Source: Meghimatium bilineatum
Taxonomy: Eukaryota; Mollusca; Gastropoda; Stylommatophora; Philomycidae
Length of the DNA: 64,000 bases
Assembly: GCA_034231615.1 (NCBI GenBank)
Contig: CM067299.1
Coordinates: 12,701,863 to 12,765,862, forward strand
Reading direction: 5' to 3'
In this document: one piece after another, positions 11,688 through 26,800 of the stretch
How the letters are laid out: each line of letters opens with the position of its first letter
Position numbering within the stretch: the first letter of the stretch is position 1
Made by a program: the position numbers and the translations under genes
Notes under the pieces: model-generated
Databases searched by the model: none
Told to the model about the DNA's origin: nothing
Seen by the model: the letters and a program-made list of their open reading frames with translations, nothing else

Positions 11688-11826
11688 TTACTCTTCATCA
11701 TCATCAAATTCTTCTTCATCACCATTTTCGTCATCATCATCATATGAGTCGGAATCATCCAAAAGTAAGTCAACTTTACATCTTTTTTTCTTGACAGACA
11801 GGCTGATTTTTTCATCAAGCTCATCT
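11688..11826 (-). CDS. AGTPBP1: CCP1 exon 19: acidic C-terminal tail and stop
   Basis: The acceptor is TTATTCCATAG. It encodes [16 protein letters not shown], then an Asp/Glu-rich end ([20 protein letters not shown] plus EE) and a TAA stop at 11688-11690. Acidic tails are usual in CCP1. Phase 2 in fits exon 18. The link to exon 18 rests on phase and composition rather than conserved residues; an additional small exon in the 3.2-kb intron cannot be excluded. Confidence 0.85.
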
Positions 11827-14800
11827 CTATGGAATAAAAGAATTCTAGTCAGTTTAAATGGCCATTAAATAAACATTTGTTATTGAAAGGAAATAACATA
11901 ACAAAACTTTTTTCAGAGAGAGAAAGAGAGAGAGACAGAGAAAGAGAGATAAAGTGAGAATATTTTAATGGTCTGCATATTGGATCTAATAATCCACCCA
12001 ATGGCCGAATCTATGTTATTTAATGGTCTGCATATTAGATCTAGTAATCAACGGCCTAATCTATGTTATTTAATTTACGCTTTTTTTTAGGTACGCTGCT
12101 TTGATGTACACCGATGTACATCATCGATGTAACCACATCATCGACATCAACCACAGATGTAAGTACAATTGGGTGAAATCAGAGCTTTTGATCATTAAAA
12201 AATAATGAAGGTGATGATTCAGGTAATCCTATCACAAGAATTTCTGAGATATTTATAATTGACAAATCTATAGCAGGCATTGTCTTTTATTAACTTCAGA
12301 TCTTGTATTTATCTTATGTTAATATTTTTTTTAATGTAAAACACCATATGATCAAGTCTGATTGAAAATAGGCCTATAATATGTGTACATTACTTCTAGC
12401 ATAATTTTGGTATGTTGCTCTGTCAATTTTGTGAGGTATTGATTTGATGTATAGTATGTGATGTTTTTCCATTAGGCCCCTATATTTGTCCTTATTTGTT
12501 TAGTGCTCTTATGTTTCTAATTTATTAGATTGTTTTATTTAGCTTGGTTACAACAAACCAATCTGGTTCTTTTTGATAGAAGGTGTAAACACACAATAGA
12601 TTTCAAATATGGAACTTCAATTTTAATTATTTTGTAAAACTTTGTTGGATATTTTAAAAGTACTTCCGTTTTTTCCCCCCATAATAGTAAAAATAAAGCA
12701 ATGTGCTAATATCAATCAAACAATCAATCAGGTGTCATGTCTAGTAATGTAAGCAATGATGTCTCTCCACAACTCTCTTGTCTCTTGTGCTGTTAATAAG
12801 TTCAGTTGATGACATTTTTTTGTGCCACAGTGACAACCTATCCAGAATTTTCTCGTTGTCTTCCTCTGTCTTTTCTCTCCTTGATCTTTCCAGTGGTTAC
12901 TAAATTTACTATAAGATATTATAAAATTCCACCTTTGTAACTGGACAATCTATACAATGAAATAAGTCTGAGTACACATTGTTGCTGTGGAAGTTTGACA
13001 AGCACAAATATTAAGTTACCAAATATTTTTCTGTTTTTAAATACAATACCTTGTCTTTTATAAAATAAACTGTAAATATTACAAATAAAATATTCAATAA
13101 AAGAGTTAACATAACATTATTACTTTAACATAACATTATTACTTTAACATAACATTATTACTTTAACATAACATTATTACTTTAACATAACTGTACTCAA
13201 CTTTAACATAGGCTGAAATAGAATTTGTGATTTACATGGATGGGTCGGTCATCCATCACCAGCAATGGACATAGGTCTTTGCTGCCAGATCACAAGGAAG
13301 AACAGCACACGAAGTCAGTGGAGCCTTTACTGCAACAACAAGCAGTCTAACGATGAAAGCATTTGCCGTAATGCAGGCACTAATCTGGCTGGTATTCCTA
13401 TGCATCCATACTGACTCAATGAATATGATTCAAAAAATCAAAACATGTGATGTACGTAGGGATGGGTGAAATCATTAGAGAGAGCTAAATTGTTGCTTAT
13501 CTTTATCTCCAAACATGGTTGTCCGGGCAGGTGTAGAGGGAAATGAACAGGCCGATCAATTAGCTAGCCTTGCCACCAAACAGATGGTCAGCCTTTGGAC
13601 TGAGCAGATATACTCATTGATCTTCGTTAAGTCCGCATGATCAGATGACTTTTGAGATAAATGGTCATGAGTCAATATCCAGAATGTGAAAATTGGGATT
13701 GAGGATAGGCGTACTCTTAGAGAAAACCTAACAAAGATTTCAAAAAGAACAATGAACCAACATAGATCCAGAACCATCAGCCTAGAAGATTTACTGAAGC
13801 TGAGATCTAATCACCTATGGACATGTCCGGTCTTCATCATGTGACATGTTCTTTCCAGAACCTGGTGTTCCTTATGGATTCTCTACACACTCCATGATTC
13901 TGACCAAGTTGGTCTGCCGTAGCTAGAGACATGTTTAAGAAATCTGATATATCACTGCACCATCGTCATTTTTGGCATCTACTTCCCCTGTTGCCATTAA
14001 GTCTGCCTTCAGCTATTAATCTTTCCATAAGGACACAACTGCAACTGAATTTCAAAAGTGGATGTAACATATAGCCATCATAACTTGTGAGGGACGAACA
14101 ACAACAACAACAGTGTTTTTATCATTTTCCAGGTTTGCTAGCCATAAGTAAAGTCAACTAAAGTTGTCCCCTTTTCCACACCATTGAGGCGTATTGGAAA
14201 ACATGGTGAAAGACCCATATTTTCAATGACCAACAGCATACCTGAAGATGAAGCACTCAGTATTAAGCCCATCACCTTAACTTTCCCAAAAGATCTGGTA
14301 CCCATTTTCTTAGGGTGTGTTGACCTAAGAACCATTGTTGTTTTTTCTAAATATTTCCAGCTGAACTGGAACTGAACCTTGCAGCACCTGAACAGGAAGC
14401 CAGTTCACTAACAACTCAGCTTCTGCAGCCCCCAATAGTAATACAGTAGTACTGTCTTCACATTTATATTAAAAATTCAGAGTTTAGTTTGTTGGTTTAT
14501 ATCCTTCCCTCTCCTTTTTTTTTTTTTTTTTTTAAAACCAAATAATAATATATTATTTACATAGGCTATATATTTAAATATAAACTTTCATAAGAGATTG
14601 TTGCCACCAGATTACTGTTGAAAACAACTTGTGTGAGATAACCATTATCAATACAAGAAAACTGAATAAGAGTCAGTTAGTTTAGTGATTAGTGTCCTAA
14701 CTTTCTAATGAGTTATTTTCTGTTTTGGCTTTGGCCATTTAAGCTTTTACTGTAAATCAAAATTGCTGAAAATCGTATGCTAAAATTAAAGTGGAAATCT

Positions 14801-17800
14801 ATCTCCAGCCAACATCTATCATGGAGAATCATTGAACATATTTTTTCTACCCAAGTCCTAAAACTAAAGTGGAAATCTTAGAAATCATTGAACATATTTT
14901 TTCTACCCAAGTCCTAAAATTAAAGTGGAAATCTATCTCCAGCCAACATCTATCATGGAGAATCATTGAACATATTTTTTCTACCCAAGTCCTAAAATTT
15001 GACAACTTACTCAAAGTCTTCTGGAGTTGCCTCACTGCTCATAGCTAGGTCTGGGTCAAAGACAGGCATTTGCTGATCATATCCTCCTTTCTGTGTGGCC
15101 AATTTCAAAAGAGTTTCACAAAATTTGTGCCCCATCTCTTCCAACATGGCTGTATTGATTTGCATATCCTGAAAATGTGCATATTGATATGCATATCATC
15201 AAGGAAGCACAGAACAAGTTGCAAACTTATTGCATATAGAAATGTACAACATAATATTTCATAAACATATTCACCATTATCAGTCAATAATGTGTAGAAA
15301 TGTATCAAATATGTATACCAATCATCATCATCAGGTGTCGTGTCGTCTCCACAACGAAGGCTGCTGCAACTAACAACAGACCTCCACATCTTCTGTCTCT
15401 TGCCAATTTGCTAGACTGAAACATGTCCATCTCATGATGTTTTCCCTCTCATTTGTATCTTTACCTACCTCAATTGCTGTCCCTCAACTCTACCTACAAG
15501 TACGGTCGTCAACAGGGTGTAATTTTTTTTATATTTCCAAAATATTTTATGTGTTTCATTTTTATTTCTTTTAATAGTCCTTTTTTGATATACAGGTAGT
15601 CATTCCTTTTTGTATATTTTCTTCTCCTGCCATGACATTCTCTCTATTCTTCTATGAATCCATATCTGTTTGTCTCAAATGTTTTTGCTCATTATCTCTG
15701 CTATGAGCCATACATTAATGTGCAATAAATGTAGCATTTTATAATTCTCATTTTTAGTTTGTTTGTAATTTGTTTAATCTCTGTTTCATATCTACTATCA
15801 TTTGTGATTATGTGTCCAAGATTTATTTGTTGCAGTATCTCCATCTATATTTATGGTTAGCATTTGTTCTTCTTTGTTTGAGCAGACTACATAGTTGTCA
15901 ACGTATTTTTTCACAAATCAGTATTTTAATAATATATTTCCGTAATTCAATAAAAAAAAGTATGCTTTTAGCACCCCAAAAAAAACCCCAAATATCCAAT
16001 ATATATTTTTTTTGTCCCTGAATATGAGCATGTGAGATAAAAACATCAGCATTAGTAACAATTACTAAGAATTTGGAGATGCGGTTAGTCAAGTACTGAA
16101 AAACGCGTGTGCAATTGTTGCTAGGCGATTTGGTGCCGTAGAACGGACTGGTTCAATTCCCGTTAGTCTCAAGAATTTTTAAAATATTATCCTCTGGCTT
16201 CCTACTTAAATTTACTTGTATAAACAATTATTTGAAGCAAAATTGTATTGTCTATATATGTTATCCATGTTTACAAGAAGACCTATCGGCCCTTGTATAA
16301 CTAATACGGATATTATGTTATGTGTTTGTTGTTACTGAGGATATTTCAATACCTGTACGGGATGTTTGTTGTTGTTGTAATAGTCCTTGTCTCGATTGGT
16401 CCGTTCGGGTGACTTTGTGTGCACGATTTGAATGGCTTGATGAAATCGCATCTTTTTTTGGAGATGCGGTTAGTCAAGTACTGAAAAACGCGTGTGCAAT
16501 TGTTGCTAAGCGATTTGGTGCCGTAGAACGGACTAGTTCAATTCCCGTTAGTCTCAAGAATTTTTAACAATTACTAGGAAATTGTACACCAAGTGAACTT
16601 TAAAAAAAACAATTCTTTTTTACTTTGGGGGTTTTTTTGTGTGTGGGGGGGCGGAGGCCAAAATCCATATTGATAAGGAAAGTCTGTATTAATTGACACC
16701 TATATATACTTTGATTACCAATAGTCCATCATAGATTTGATGTTGTGCTTGAACTAGTTACGGGCGCGGCGTGGGTTGGGCAGAACAACAAAGAAACCTG
16801 TCGCAAGGGCCAGAGGTGTGCCCTGATGTCGACGTCTGTTTCGGCGATATTAGACTTGAAACACCATCAAGTCGGATGGCTGCTGGAACAGAGGGCGGAG
16901 CACTTATGGGGATACCCCATGTGCTGTGAGGCCAGTTTCTAATCAAGAATCAAGTCCATGTGTAATATTCGTCAAATCCCATTATAACAACTTCGTCCGG
17001 ACCAACAAAATATTTATGTACGGATAATAACATAAATTCACTATATAACAGTCAAGAATCTAACCTGGCAATCAGTGTACTTATCAGTTCTACTAAGCCT
17101 GCTATACATTGCAGTTTATTTATAAACACTACGTGTATGGCATGCTGTCACTAATCTGAAACCTACCCTTGGTCACACTTGATTGACCTTTTGCCTCTGT
17201 TTCACTATTGACATCACAGATGCTAACAGTAAGCTCTAAAAGCTAGGAGTGTTTGAAACATTATGAGATAATCAAACAATGTCATTCTTTGATATTCAAT
17301 AAATTTCATTTAGGACAGTGTCCCTAAGAACACCTGATGTGCCTTATGTAATATTGCTTATTTTTAGGAAACCATAATCAACTTTATATTTTATTCATTT
17401 ATAGTGAAAACTTTCAGTTCTCACTCTCTGTTCTAATTCTTCTTCAATTCTGTTTCCATTATCAAAACACTGCTGGCGAACAGGACTAGTCTGAAGAACG
17501 GAATGTACTGTGTTATGGTTTACAGCTGCGATGTGATTGTTATGGTTTACAGCTTGGATGCGATCTCTATGCCTCTCAACCTATCACATCAGCTTGTCTT
17601 CTGGGTTACTTTGATTAATAAAACAGCCAACTACACTCCCAAAACTTTCCTAGTTGCCTCTTATGATAGACAGAGCACATCACAATGTTGTTATTCTTAT
17701 CTCCCCTTTCAAGCCCCGGAAACACGGAGATGTTTCTAATTTATTGAGGATTATTTACCTTGTACTTTCCTTGGTCACAACCACAGTAACTTGACTCCAT

Positions 17801-20800
17801 TGTGTATGATCTGACCACTCCAATATGTCTCCAGACAACCACACGAGCTGTGTTTTCTTTACCCTTCTCAACAACAAAACTGCAGTTCTTTAAACAGAAA
17901 GATGGGCAGGCAGAATCTAGCAGTCGAGGAAGTTGCTGAAATACATAGAAAAAAAACTATGAAATTACAAAACAAGGCAAATAATGAAGATTCATATAGA
18001 ACAACTCATCTCTAAAGTAAAAAAAATACACATGTAGTGACCACCAGACTTATTTTCTCATTCATAGTTTAACATGTCTACACAGCAAGTCCAGTTTAAC
18101 ATATCTACACAGCAAGTCCAGTTTAACATATCTACACAGCATGTCCAGTTTAACATATCTACACAGCATGTCCAGTTTAACATATCTACACAGCAAGTCC
18201 AGTTTAACATATCTACACAGCATGTCCAGTTTAACATATCTACACAGCAAGTCCAGTTTAACATATCTACACAGCATGTCCAGTTTAACATATCTACACA
18301 GCATGTCCAGTTTAACATATCTACACAGCAAGTCTAGTTTAACATATCTACACAGCATGTCTAGTTTAACATGTCTACACAGGAAATTCAGTTTAACATG
18401 TCTATACAGCAAGTCCAGTTTAACATGTCTATACAGTAAGTTCAGTTTAACATATCTACACAGCAAGTCCAGTTTTCTTTGTTATGCAGACATGTTAAGT
18501 GGGCGGGTCACATGATTGATGGTGCACCTCTCTGCCTGGTTCAATTCTTCGACACCTCACAGCATAAGCAGAGAAAAGACAATAGATAGATAGATGGTTA
18601 GGAACCTATACCATAGAAAACGAAATATAGATTGTTATATAGATTGTTATATAGATTGTTATATAAATTGTTATATAGATTGTTATATAGAGTGTTATAT
18701 AGAGTGTTATATAGATTGTTATATAGAACTGAGAGGATGAAAGATCAAATTGAACAGGATAGAGACAGTACTCAAGAAATGATCAACATGATGAAATAAT
18801 CTCTTTAGCTATTAGCAGGTAGCTACTGACAGCTCATAACCGTACTGACAAAAGTTGAGCAACTGAGGAAAGGAAACACTCAGACACACGTAAAGCTTGT
18901 TGTCTCAAAGTCATGGTTGTGTTAGGGATGCATGTTTAGTCCCTGAATCGAGGTAGTCCAGCATAGCATAGTATCCCAAAACCATTATTTTCTGCCAAGA
19001 CACATATTTAGTGACATCAGAGATAGATGGACTGACAATAGATAACACATATTTAATGGCATCATGCCATGCCCATCTTCCCTTGCGAAGGAGGAACATC
19101 ATCATCATCATTGTTTGTGACATCAGAGATAGACTGACAATACACAACAGATATAATGGCAGACTTACCTTGTAGCTGAAATCTATAGGCTTGTTACCAG
19201 CACAGGCTGGATTGTGAATATCATTAGCAATCCAAGTCTGGTTTGGGCTACATCCATACAGAAATATGTTTTTACGTCTAGAGTGCCCATGGTAATCACA
19301 GTACACCTGCAATAACACAAGCCACAAAAGAAAATGTCAGTTTTGTTCATAGTTTTTAAATTGACGTATTAAAGTTTATTTAGGTACAATCTACAGAACC
19401 CCTCTGAGTAATAAGCATCTCCTCAAAGCATTGCATAACACTGAGAATTAAAGTGTTCTGGGTATGACAGAAAGCATTGAAGAAATGTCCAACTGCATGA
19501 AGAAAACAAACAGTTCTGTGTTGGGGAAGCACAGACATGTCTAGAAATGACCAAAGTACCAAGTTACAGTTCTCGCCGCATGAAGGGAATAGCTGTCCCT
19601 TCACCTCATATCTTGGACCCTGGAAGCAATTAGGGTTCCATTTACAAACCTCAATGATAGGATAATCTAGAAATGTAAATTTTGTATATACCAAGAACTG
19701 TGCCCAATATGATAGAAGTTGATTACTGCTTCCCTCAAGAGGATCTCTTAGAGTGCACTTTAAATGTATGTGTATCTATACTCCAAAGGCTCTCTAAGAC
19801 CATCTACTTAAGCACAACTCTCAGTTTATATTTCTCAATTTTCACAAAATAAACTGGTGTTAGTATGTGTAGATTTTATCTATGACTGGTTCTATGGTCC
19901 TTCATAGATGACATGAACATGCAGGTATTTATAGAAATGAGACATTAGAAATGATTGCATCAAAATCAAGTATAGTCTTGGACACTCTGGGAGTAAGAAC
20001 ATGATTAAAGGGATATTTTAAGGTTGCCTAGTAACCACCAGATGCAAGAAGATACTACAATTTATAACAGTGATTCTTAACAGGAAATATATGACTTGTT
20101 GAGAACTAATATCAGATAGTCGATGACCTTAATTTTTCAAGATCCACTGGAAAATAATTTCCATAAATGTGTAAAGGACACAAAAAGCTTGAGAATCACT
20201 GATTTATAACAACTGTACTGCAGTTAAGGTAATTTGGCAACAAATGTTATTAAAACAAATACTAATGAGACAGAATTTGATTAAACAGTGAGAAATGGAA
20301 TCATTAGCATACAAAACTTATACATGTGCTGGAGAAAACTGTGCTCCTATGGGTCTGTCCAGAATACTAACATAGATTCATTCATAAAAAAATATCCACC
20401 TACCATGGGTGTCTTGTTGATCATGTGTAAATACTGTAGTAATCCCTTGGTGTGGTAAATACTGGGGTGAAGAATTTTGCATGGCTTTCCCCACTGTCGA
20501 TTTAAATCTTCACCCACAAGAGATGAACGGTGACTGAAACATACATTTCATAAACATTTAAATCTTCACACACAAGAGATAAATGGTGACTGCAACATAG
20601 ATTTCATAAACATTGAAATTTTCTCCCACAAGAGATGAATGGTAACTACAACATACATTTCATAAACATTAAAATCTTCACCCAAAAGAGATGAATGGTG
20701 ACTGCAACATAGATTTCATAAACATTGAAATGAAATAGAAAATTTGTTTAAAACATATTGATTAAACTAAATGTCGACTGAATGCTGTGTTCTCCATAAT

Positions 20801-23800
20801 TTTGAGTAGTTTCTATTGAGGAATAGTGGCAATGTCTAAATTTAAACTTGTGTTACTTTTTCTTGTTAAGGAAACTATAATTGCATCAGATCTTGCAATA
20901 ACTTTACATCCTTCGTATTATTTTCTATCCTAAATTTATGTATAACAGCAACATGCTGACAGACTAATTTGCGGTGTAATATTGTGTTATACACATCGCC
21001 CAAGACAGAGAGAGGTTCAGAGAGTTCATTGGGAAGACAACGTTCTGGAAGGAATACGTCACATGACACACACAACAAAACAAAAACACTGAAAAAAATA
21101 GTATATCATCTGTGATTTATAAACAACTTAACACTTTCACTGCTATGAGGTTTCCCTATTGTCAATCCCTGATGACTAAGACAAGGAGCACACTCTTCCA
21201 AATTATCGATATGATGATGTTAAAAATTGATTTTCTTTCAAACTATTCATTATATCAGACTCAGACATTGCAGATCAACAGAAAAATGAATAGTATTGCA
21301 TAAATCTGTATCAAAGATAATTCAATACATATATATTTTTTTAATTAAACTGTCACACTCAACATAATGTGGGCAAATTTTTTTTATCTTGATGGTGCTG
21401 AATAGTGGAGTCATATAGAGATGAAAATATTGAGATATAGGGCCTATTCTCAAATTTCCTTTTTTTCCCAAACAGGTTGATATGCCCAAAACATTGAACC
21501 AGTCATCTGTGCTTCAATACATGCCATACTCAGCAGACTACACAGGTCCATCATAATATAAATATTTTAAAAAAACGTTTTATTTCAATGGCAGTTACAG
21601 ATATCTTACATATCTTCTTTCCTTGCTCGTTCTTTGTGTTATGTTATATACACATTTTTCACATCTGCTGCAAATTGATAAACTCCTTGTCGACAATGAT
21701 GAGAAAGTATTCATAATGTGTGGTTATCTCATAAAGATTATGTACAGGCCTAATATTTTCCACAAAATTCTCAATTTCTACTTGAAAAACTATATCACTT
21801 CAGTGAAATTCATGATGTCACAATTAGTACAACCAGTTTCCTTCTCACTGTCGGAAACATTAGGTCTATCTAACAAGGAATGTCATTTTCATCGTTATAT
21901 TTGTTATGCAAATTACCCACATTCTGCATATTTCCATCACATTACGGAAGTCATCATCAGTGTACACACAAACAATATCCTCCAATATGAAAAATTTTGT
22001 CAAAACTGCACAAATTTTAAAAAATTCATCAACAATAAGTCTTACATAATATTTTCACAATGTAAATACATGGAGAAAGCGTAAACTGTGACCTACGAGA
22101 AGGTCATGGCCAGATATTAACCCTGCGCAATCTAAAAATGTAATATTGATCACAACGAAACAAGTAAAAAAAGTGATGGCGAAAACTGTAGTTGTCTACC
22201 AGTAGACTCAACTGTAAGGGGGATATGGTTAATCTATGGAAACTACTTCGGTCAAAGGGTATGAGCCCATGGACCGCATCAAAAACTCTAAACAAAATTC
22301 AAGCAAAACTATTTTTTAAAAAGCATGCTAACATATTTTTGACATTTAAAAAGGAAGATTAATCATAGAGGGAATAGTTCCAGGAAAGGTTTGAGGCAGA
22401 CCAAGACTACAATGGACACAGGATATTGAGAACCTTCTGAACATGACACCTGGAAAGGTTAGGCAGCTTGTACAGAACTGAGAAGCTTACAAAGTTGAAG
22501 TGAGGACAATGTTCTGTGAAGGACATGTCACCTAGATATACAGCTATATGGATGTTTAGGGCTATGGATAGCAGAAATATCTTTGACAAACACAATTTGT
22601 GAGGGTGTTACCATCGAAGTTCCCCTTCCATGTTCTGATTGAAAGTGATGGGTTTGAAATAATGTGATGTGACTAGAAATGAATGCTAGTGTGAGATAGA
22701 AGAATGGCCATCAACACTTTACTGACCACATGAATGATCATCAAATTTTTTTTTATATATGCTTGGTGACCAACTTGACAATCATCACAACTGTTATATT
22801 TCATAAACATGGTTATCATCACAACTATTATATTTCATAAACATGGTTATCATCACAACTATTATATTTCATAAACATGGTTATCATCACAACTGTTATA
22901 TTTCATAAACATGGTAATGTCACGATATTATTACTAAGAATAGTTCATCCAAAATAGTATGTCATCCAAAAATGGCTGCAACAATGGAATACAGTCTGCC
23001 GATGCAGGTTATGAATTTTATTCTTGAAAATTTTGAAATTCTGGAAGATGAGTAGAAAGGATAAATAAAAAGTAAGGTAAATTCATGTATAAATATTATT
23101 TGGCTCTTGAAACAACTGTAGGGCTTACAAATTTATTCAGAAAAGAAAAAAAACTTCATTATGGTATATTAAAAAATCTAAAACTATGTCATGAGTTCTA
23201 TTTTATATGGATTTTATAGATTGCGTTGTCAATGTCTCAAAAATTACCACACACCTTTGGTAATGGGAGATCAATATGCTCTGATAGCTGATCAATGAAG
23301 TGCTCCATAACACGAACTGGAACTCTCAGTCACTGTTTGATGGTTGAAATTTTCCATGAAAAATCAAAATGCTTATGGAAATATTACATGTGTAATAATA
23401 AAACATCTAACTAACCAACAAAGAAATCAGTATTTAACCTCATCCTCGAAATCTGATGTGTAAGTGGAAATGAAACAGTGAAACTCATATTTATTGTCTG
23501 AACTACATTCTGTTGGAAATCTAGTAGTACAGTTTTTCTACTACAATGAAAGTTTGAGAATGAACGCATAACAAAACAATAATTAAACTCACTTTCCATT
23601 GACAACTCCATCTGGGTTCAACATAGGTACAATTTTGAAGATGTATCTTTCTCTAACTTGCTGTGCTTCTGGCTTATTGCTTAATAGATAATCTATTGTT
23701 CCTGTAAACAGATTACATAGAAAAATAACTATAAAGTTATCATATAAGAATATCTGTCTCCTACTGACAGAAATACCAAGTCCCTGATTATAGATTATAT

Positions 23801-26800
23801 GACAAAGTATTTAGCCCTATATCAGTGATTATATAGAGAAATCTACAGTTCAAGTTATTTTGTGTAGGCTATAGAGACATATACATGTATGTATGTACAA
23901 TATATAGAAAAATCTACAGCACACTTAAGTAGACTATATAGAGAGCTAAACATCCCATGCAGGTAGACTATGTAAAGAAATCTAGTCCATGTATTTAGAT
24001 TACAAAAAGAAATATATACACATGTATGTAGATAAACAGTGAAATAGGCCTATAGTCCATGTTTGTAGATTATATAGAGAAATCTATAACCAATATCTGG
24101 AATAGACATACAGTGAAATATAAGCCTAGTCCACGCTTGTAGATTATATAAAGAAATCTATAACCAGCACGTATAAACATATAAAGAAATATACAGCACA
24201 TGTACTATCTGAGGAAATCCACAACCCATGTAGATTGAATACATAGACAAATCTACAGCCCACGTAAGCAGTATATATAGTAAAATTTAGAACTCATATA
24301 GGTAGACTTTACAGAGAAACCTAAGCCTATGTAGGTAGACTGTACAGAGAAACCTAAGCCTATGTAGGTAGACTGTACAGAGAAACCTAAGCCTATGTAG
24401 GTAGACTGTACAGAGAAACCTAAGCCTATGTAGGTAGACTATACAGAGAAACCTAAGCCTATGTAGGTAGACTATACAGAGAAACCTAAGCCTATGTAGG
24501 TAGACTGTACAGAGAAACCTAAGCCTATGTAGGTAGACTGTACAGAGAAACCTAAGCCTATGTAGGTAGACTGTACAGAGAAACCTAAGCCTATGTAGGT
24601 AGACTATACAGAGAAACCTAAGCCTATGTAGGTAGACTATACAGAGAAACCTAAGCCTATGTAGGTAGACTATACAGAGAAACCTAAGCCTATGTAGGTA
24701 GACTATATAAAATAAAATTAGTCCACTCTATATAGACTAGGCCCTATAGGCAAGCTCATGGATGGGATAAAGGGGAGGTTTAAGAAGTTCATATTAGCCT
24801 ATACCAATAGGAGTTCACCCTCTCCCCCCCCCCACTTTAGAAAATAAAAATATGACTTTCAGTACTCAGAATTTAGGAAAAGATGGGTAACCCCTCCCCC
24901 CCCCCCCCCCCCAATCACCACCACAGCTAAAATAATCTATCTTTTCAGAAACCTATGCAGCACAGGGAAACATAAAGAATATGCCTATATGTTAGAAAGC
25001 ATGAAGAATAAGCCTACCCGGGTATATGTTAGAAAACATAAAGAATAGGCCTACAGACCCTATATTAGAAAACTTAATAATAGGCCTACATGTTAGAAAC
25101 ATTTATAATAGACCTAGGCCTAAATGTTAGAAATCTTAATAATAGGACTATATGTTAGAAAACTTAATAATAGGCCTATGGGTATTATTGTAATGTACTC
25201 ATTACTTCTCAGCAAACACATCTAACACAGTCTAATAGCAACATATTATGCACAAAATTAAACTTACAACCTCCTACAATATATTTATTTCCAACTAACA
25301 TACCTTTCATGACCCAACTTGCATTGCTTTCACCTGGATGAACACGGCCACTCAGAAATACATATGGTCTACTACCTGATAGCAGAGTTAGAAAACATTC
25401 ATGATTACCAGTTATCACTGAATGGATTGAAATTTATAACTAAAAATGTTAGTGACAATAATCATCATGTTAGATAGTCTGATAACTGCGGACAATGTCA
25501 AGGTAAACCTAATATGATAAAGTTAATATGATTCTTGATTAGAAACTAGCATCACAGCATGTGGGACACTCCCATAAGTGCACCATTCTACGTTCCAGCA
25601 GCCATCCCAGTGTGTGTAGACTCAGAGTCCCCGTTAGGTGTTAATTATGTGATCTTCAGGTCTTTCCAAAAAGACTACATTTCCTTCCCTCACCTCTAGA
25701 CACTTTCATTTCTGACATTCTTTGTATGTGTTCATTCTCAGCCTCTTTAACCTCATCCTCATTGTGCTATGAATTTATGACTGCCTTAATCAAGTCTGCT
25801 TTATCTCTTCTCAGCACTGTTCTATCTATTGCTGTATTGCCTGCCAATAAATCAGCTCTCTCGTTTCCTCTGACCCCGGCATGACCAGGGCAGTATATCC
25901 ATGTAATGCTCTGGACAATTTAGTTATTCAATAAATCAAACCATTATTTTAAGAGCAAGCATTTTTATATCTTGCGGAGCATGCTTTGAGAGTCTGTGAG
26001 TATTACCAAGTGTGTTGGTGTATCAGACAATATGAGTTACCAACCAACACTGAACCATCAGTTACCACATGCTAAAAGACATAACAAACATGAGCTCAGA
26101 GTACCTAAGGACATGTGTGGAGTGCAATGATGATGATCTGATGACTAACTAACTATAGCATAAGACTACCGTTAAATTCTGTGTATAACCCGAGAATTTT
26201 TGGACAATAAACAGAGATGACTTCATACTCTTCGTCTTATAATCGAGTAACATCAAATTTTAAAAAAAAATTACGTCCAAATCACAGTAAAAAAGGAGAA
26301 AAACACTTTAAAAAAAATGCCAGTGACAACTCACATGTCCCGATATATTAAGCCAGGATAAAATGACTAGGGCTCTCCAACAATCTAGAGCGTACTACCA
26401 TACTGCTAAGCCTCTAATTACATTAATTTCTATATATCATACAATATTTCCTTCGAAACCTCCGATATTTCTTGATAAAACTCACTTACTAGGTCTATAT
26501 CGTTATTTCCGACATGCCATGCCCGCCATTTTTACTGAGCTTAATTTCCCCGGAAATGCTATTTTTAGCAATGGGTATTACCGTTTTTTATATATTGACC
26601 AAAATACGGTAATGGTCTGTGAAAAAACGAAATATGGTAGCCTAAGCTGATCTACCAGTAACACATGTTTATCATCAAGGCCCAGTCTTGTTTGTGTAGG
26701 GAAACACCGACTACCAGTAGTCTAAACACTGTCACACACTTTCATTTTGGGTAAAGCAAATGTTACAACAGTTACTGACCGTCTACTAGGCTATAAGACC

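Noticed and set aside
16075-16171. tRNA gene reading of GAGATGCGG...GGTTCAATTCCCGTTAGTCTC
   Set aside because: Acceptor stem pairs for only ~4 bp, the T-stem has a mismatch and the A-B box spacing is long; better read as a SINE head within a repeated unit.
18058-18515. Four overlapping repeat-peptide frames on both strands
   Set aside because: 27-bp array keeps several frames open at once; not coding.
19380-19694. 104-codon minus-strand open frame in intron 15
   Set aside because: No match to CCP1, no motif, and the exon 15-16 join is already in frame without it.
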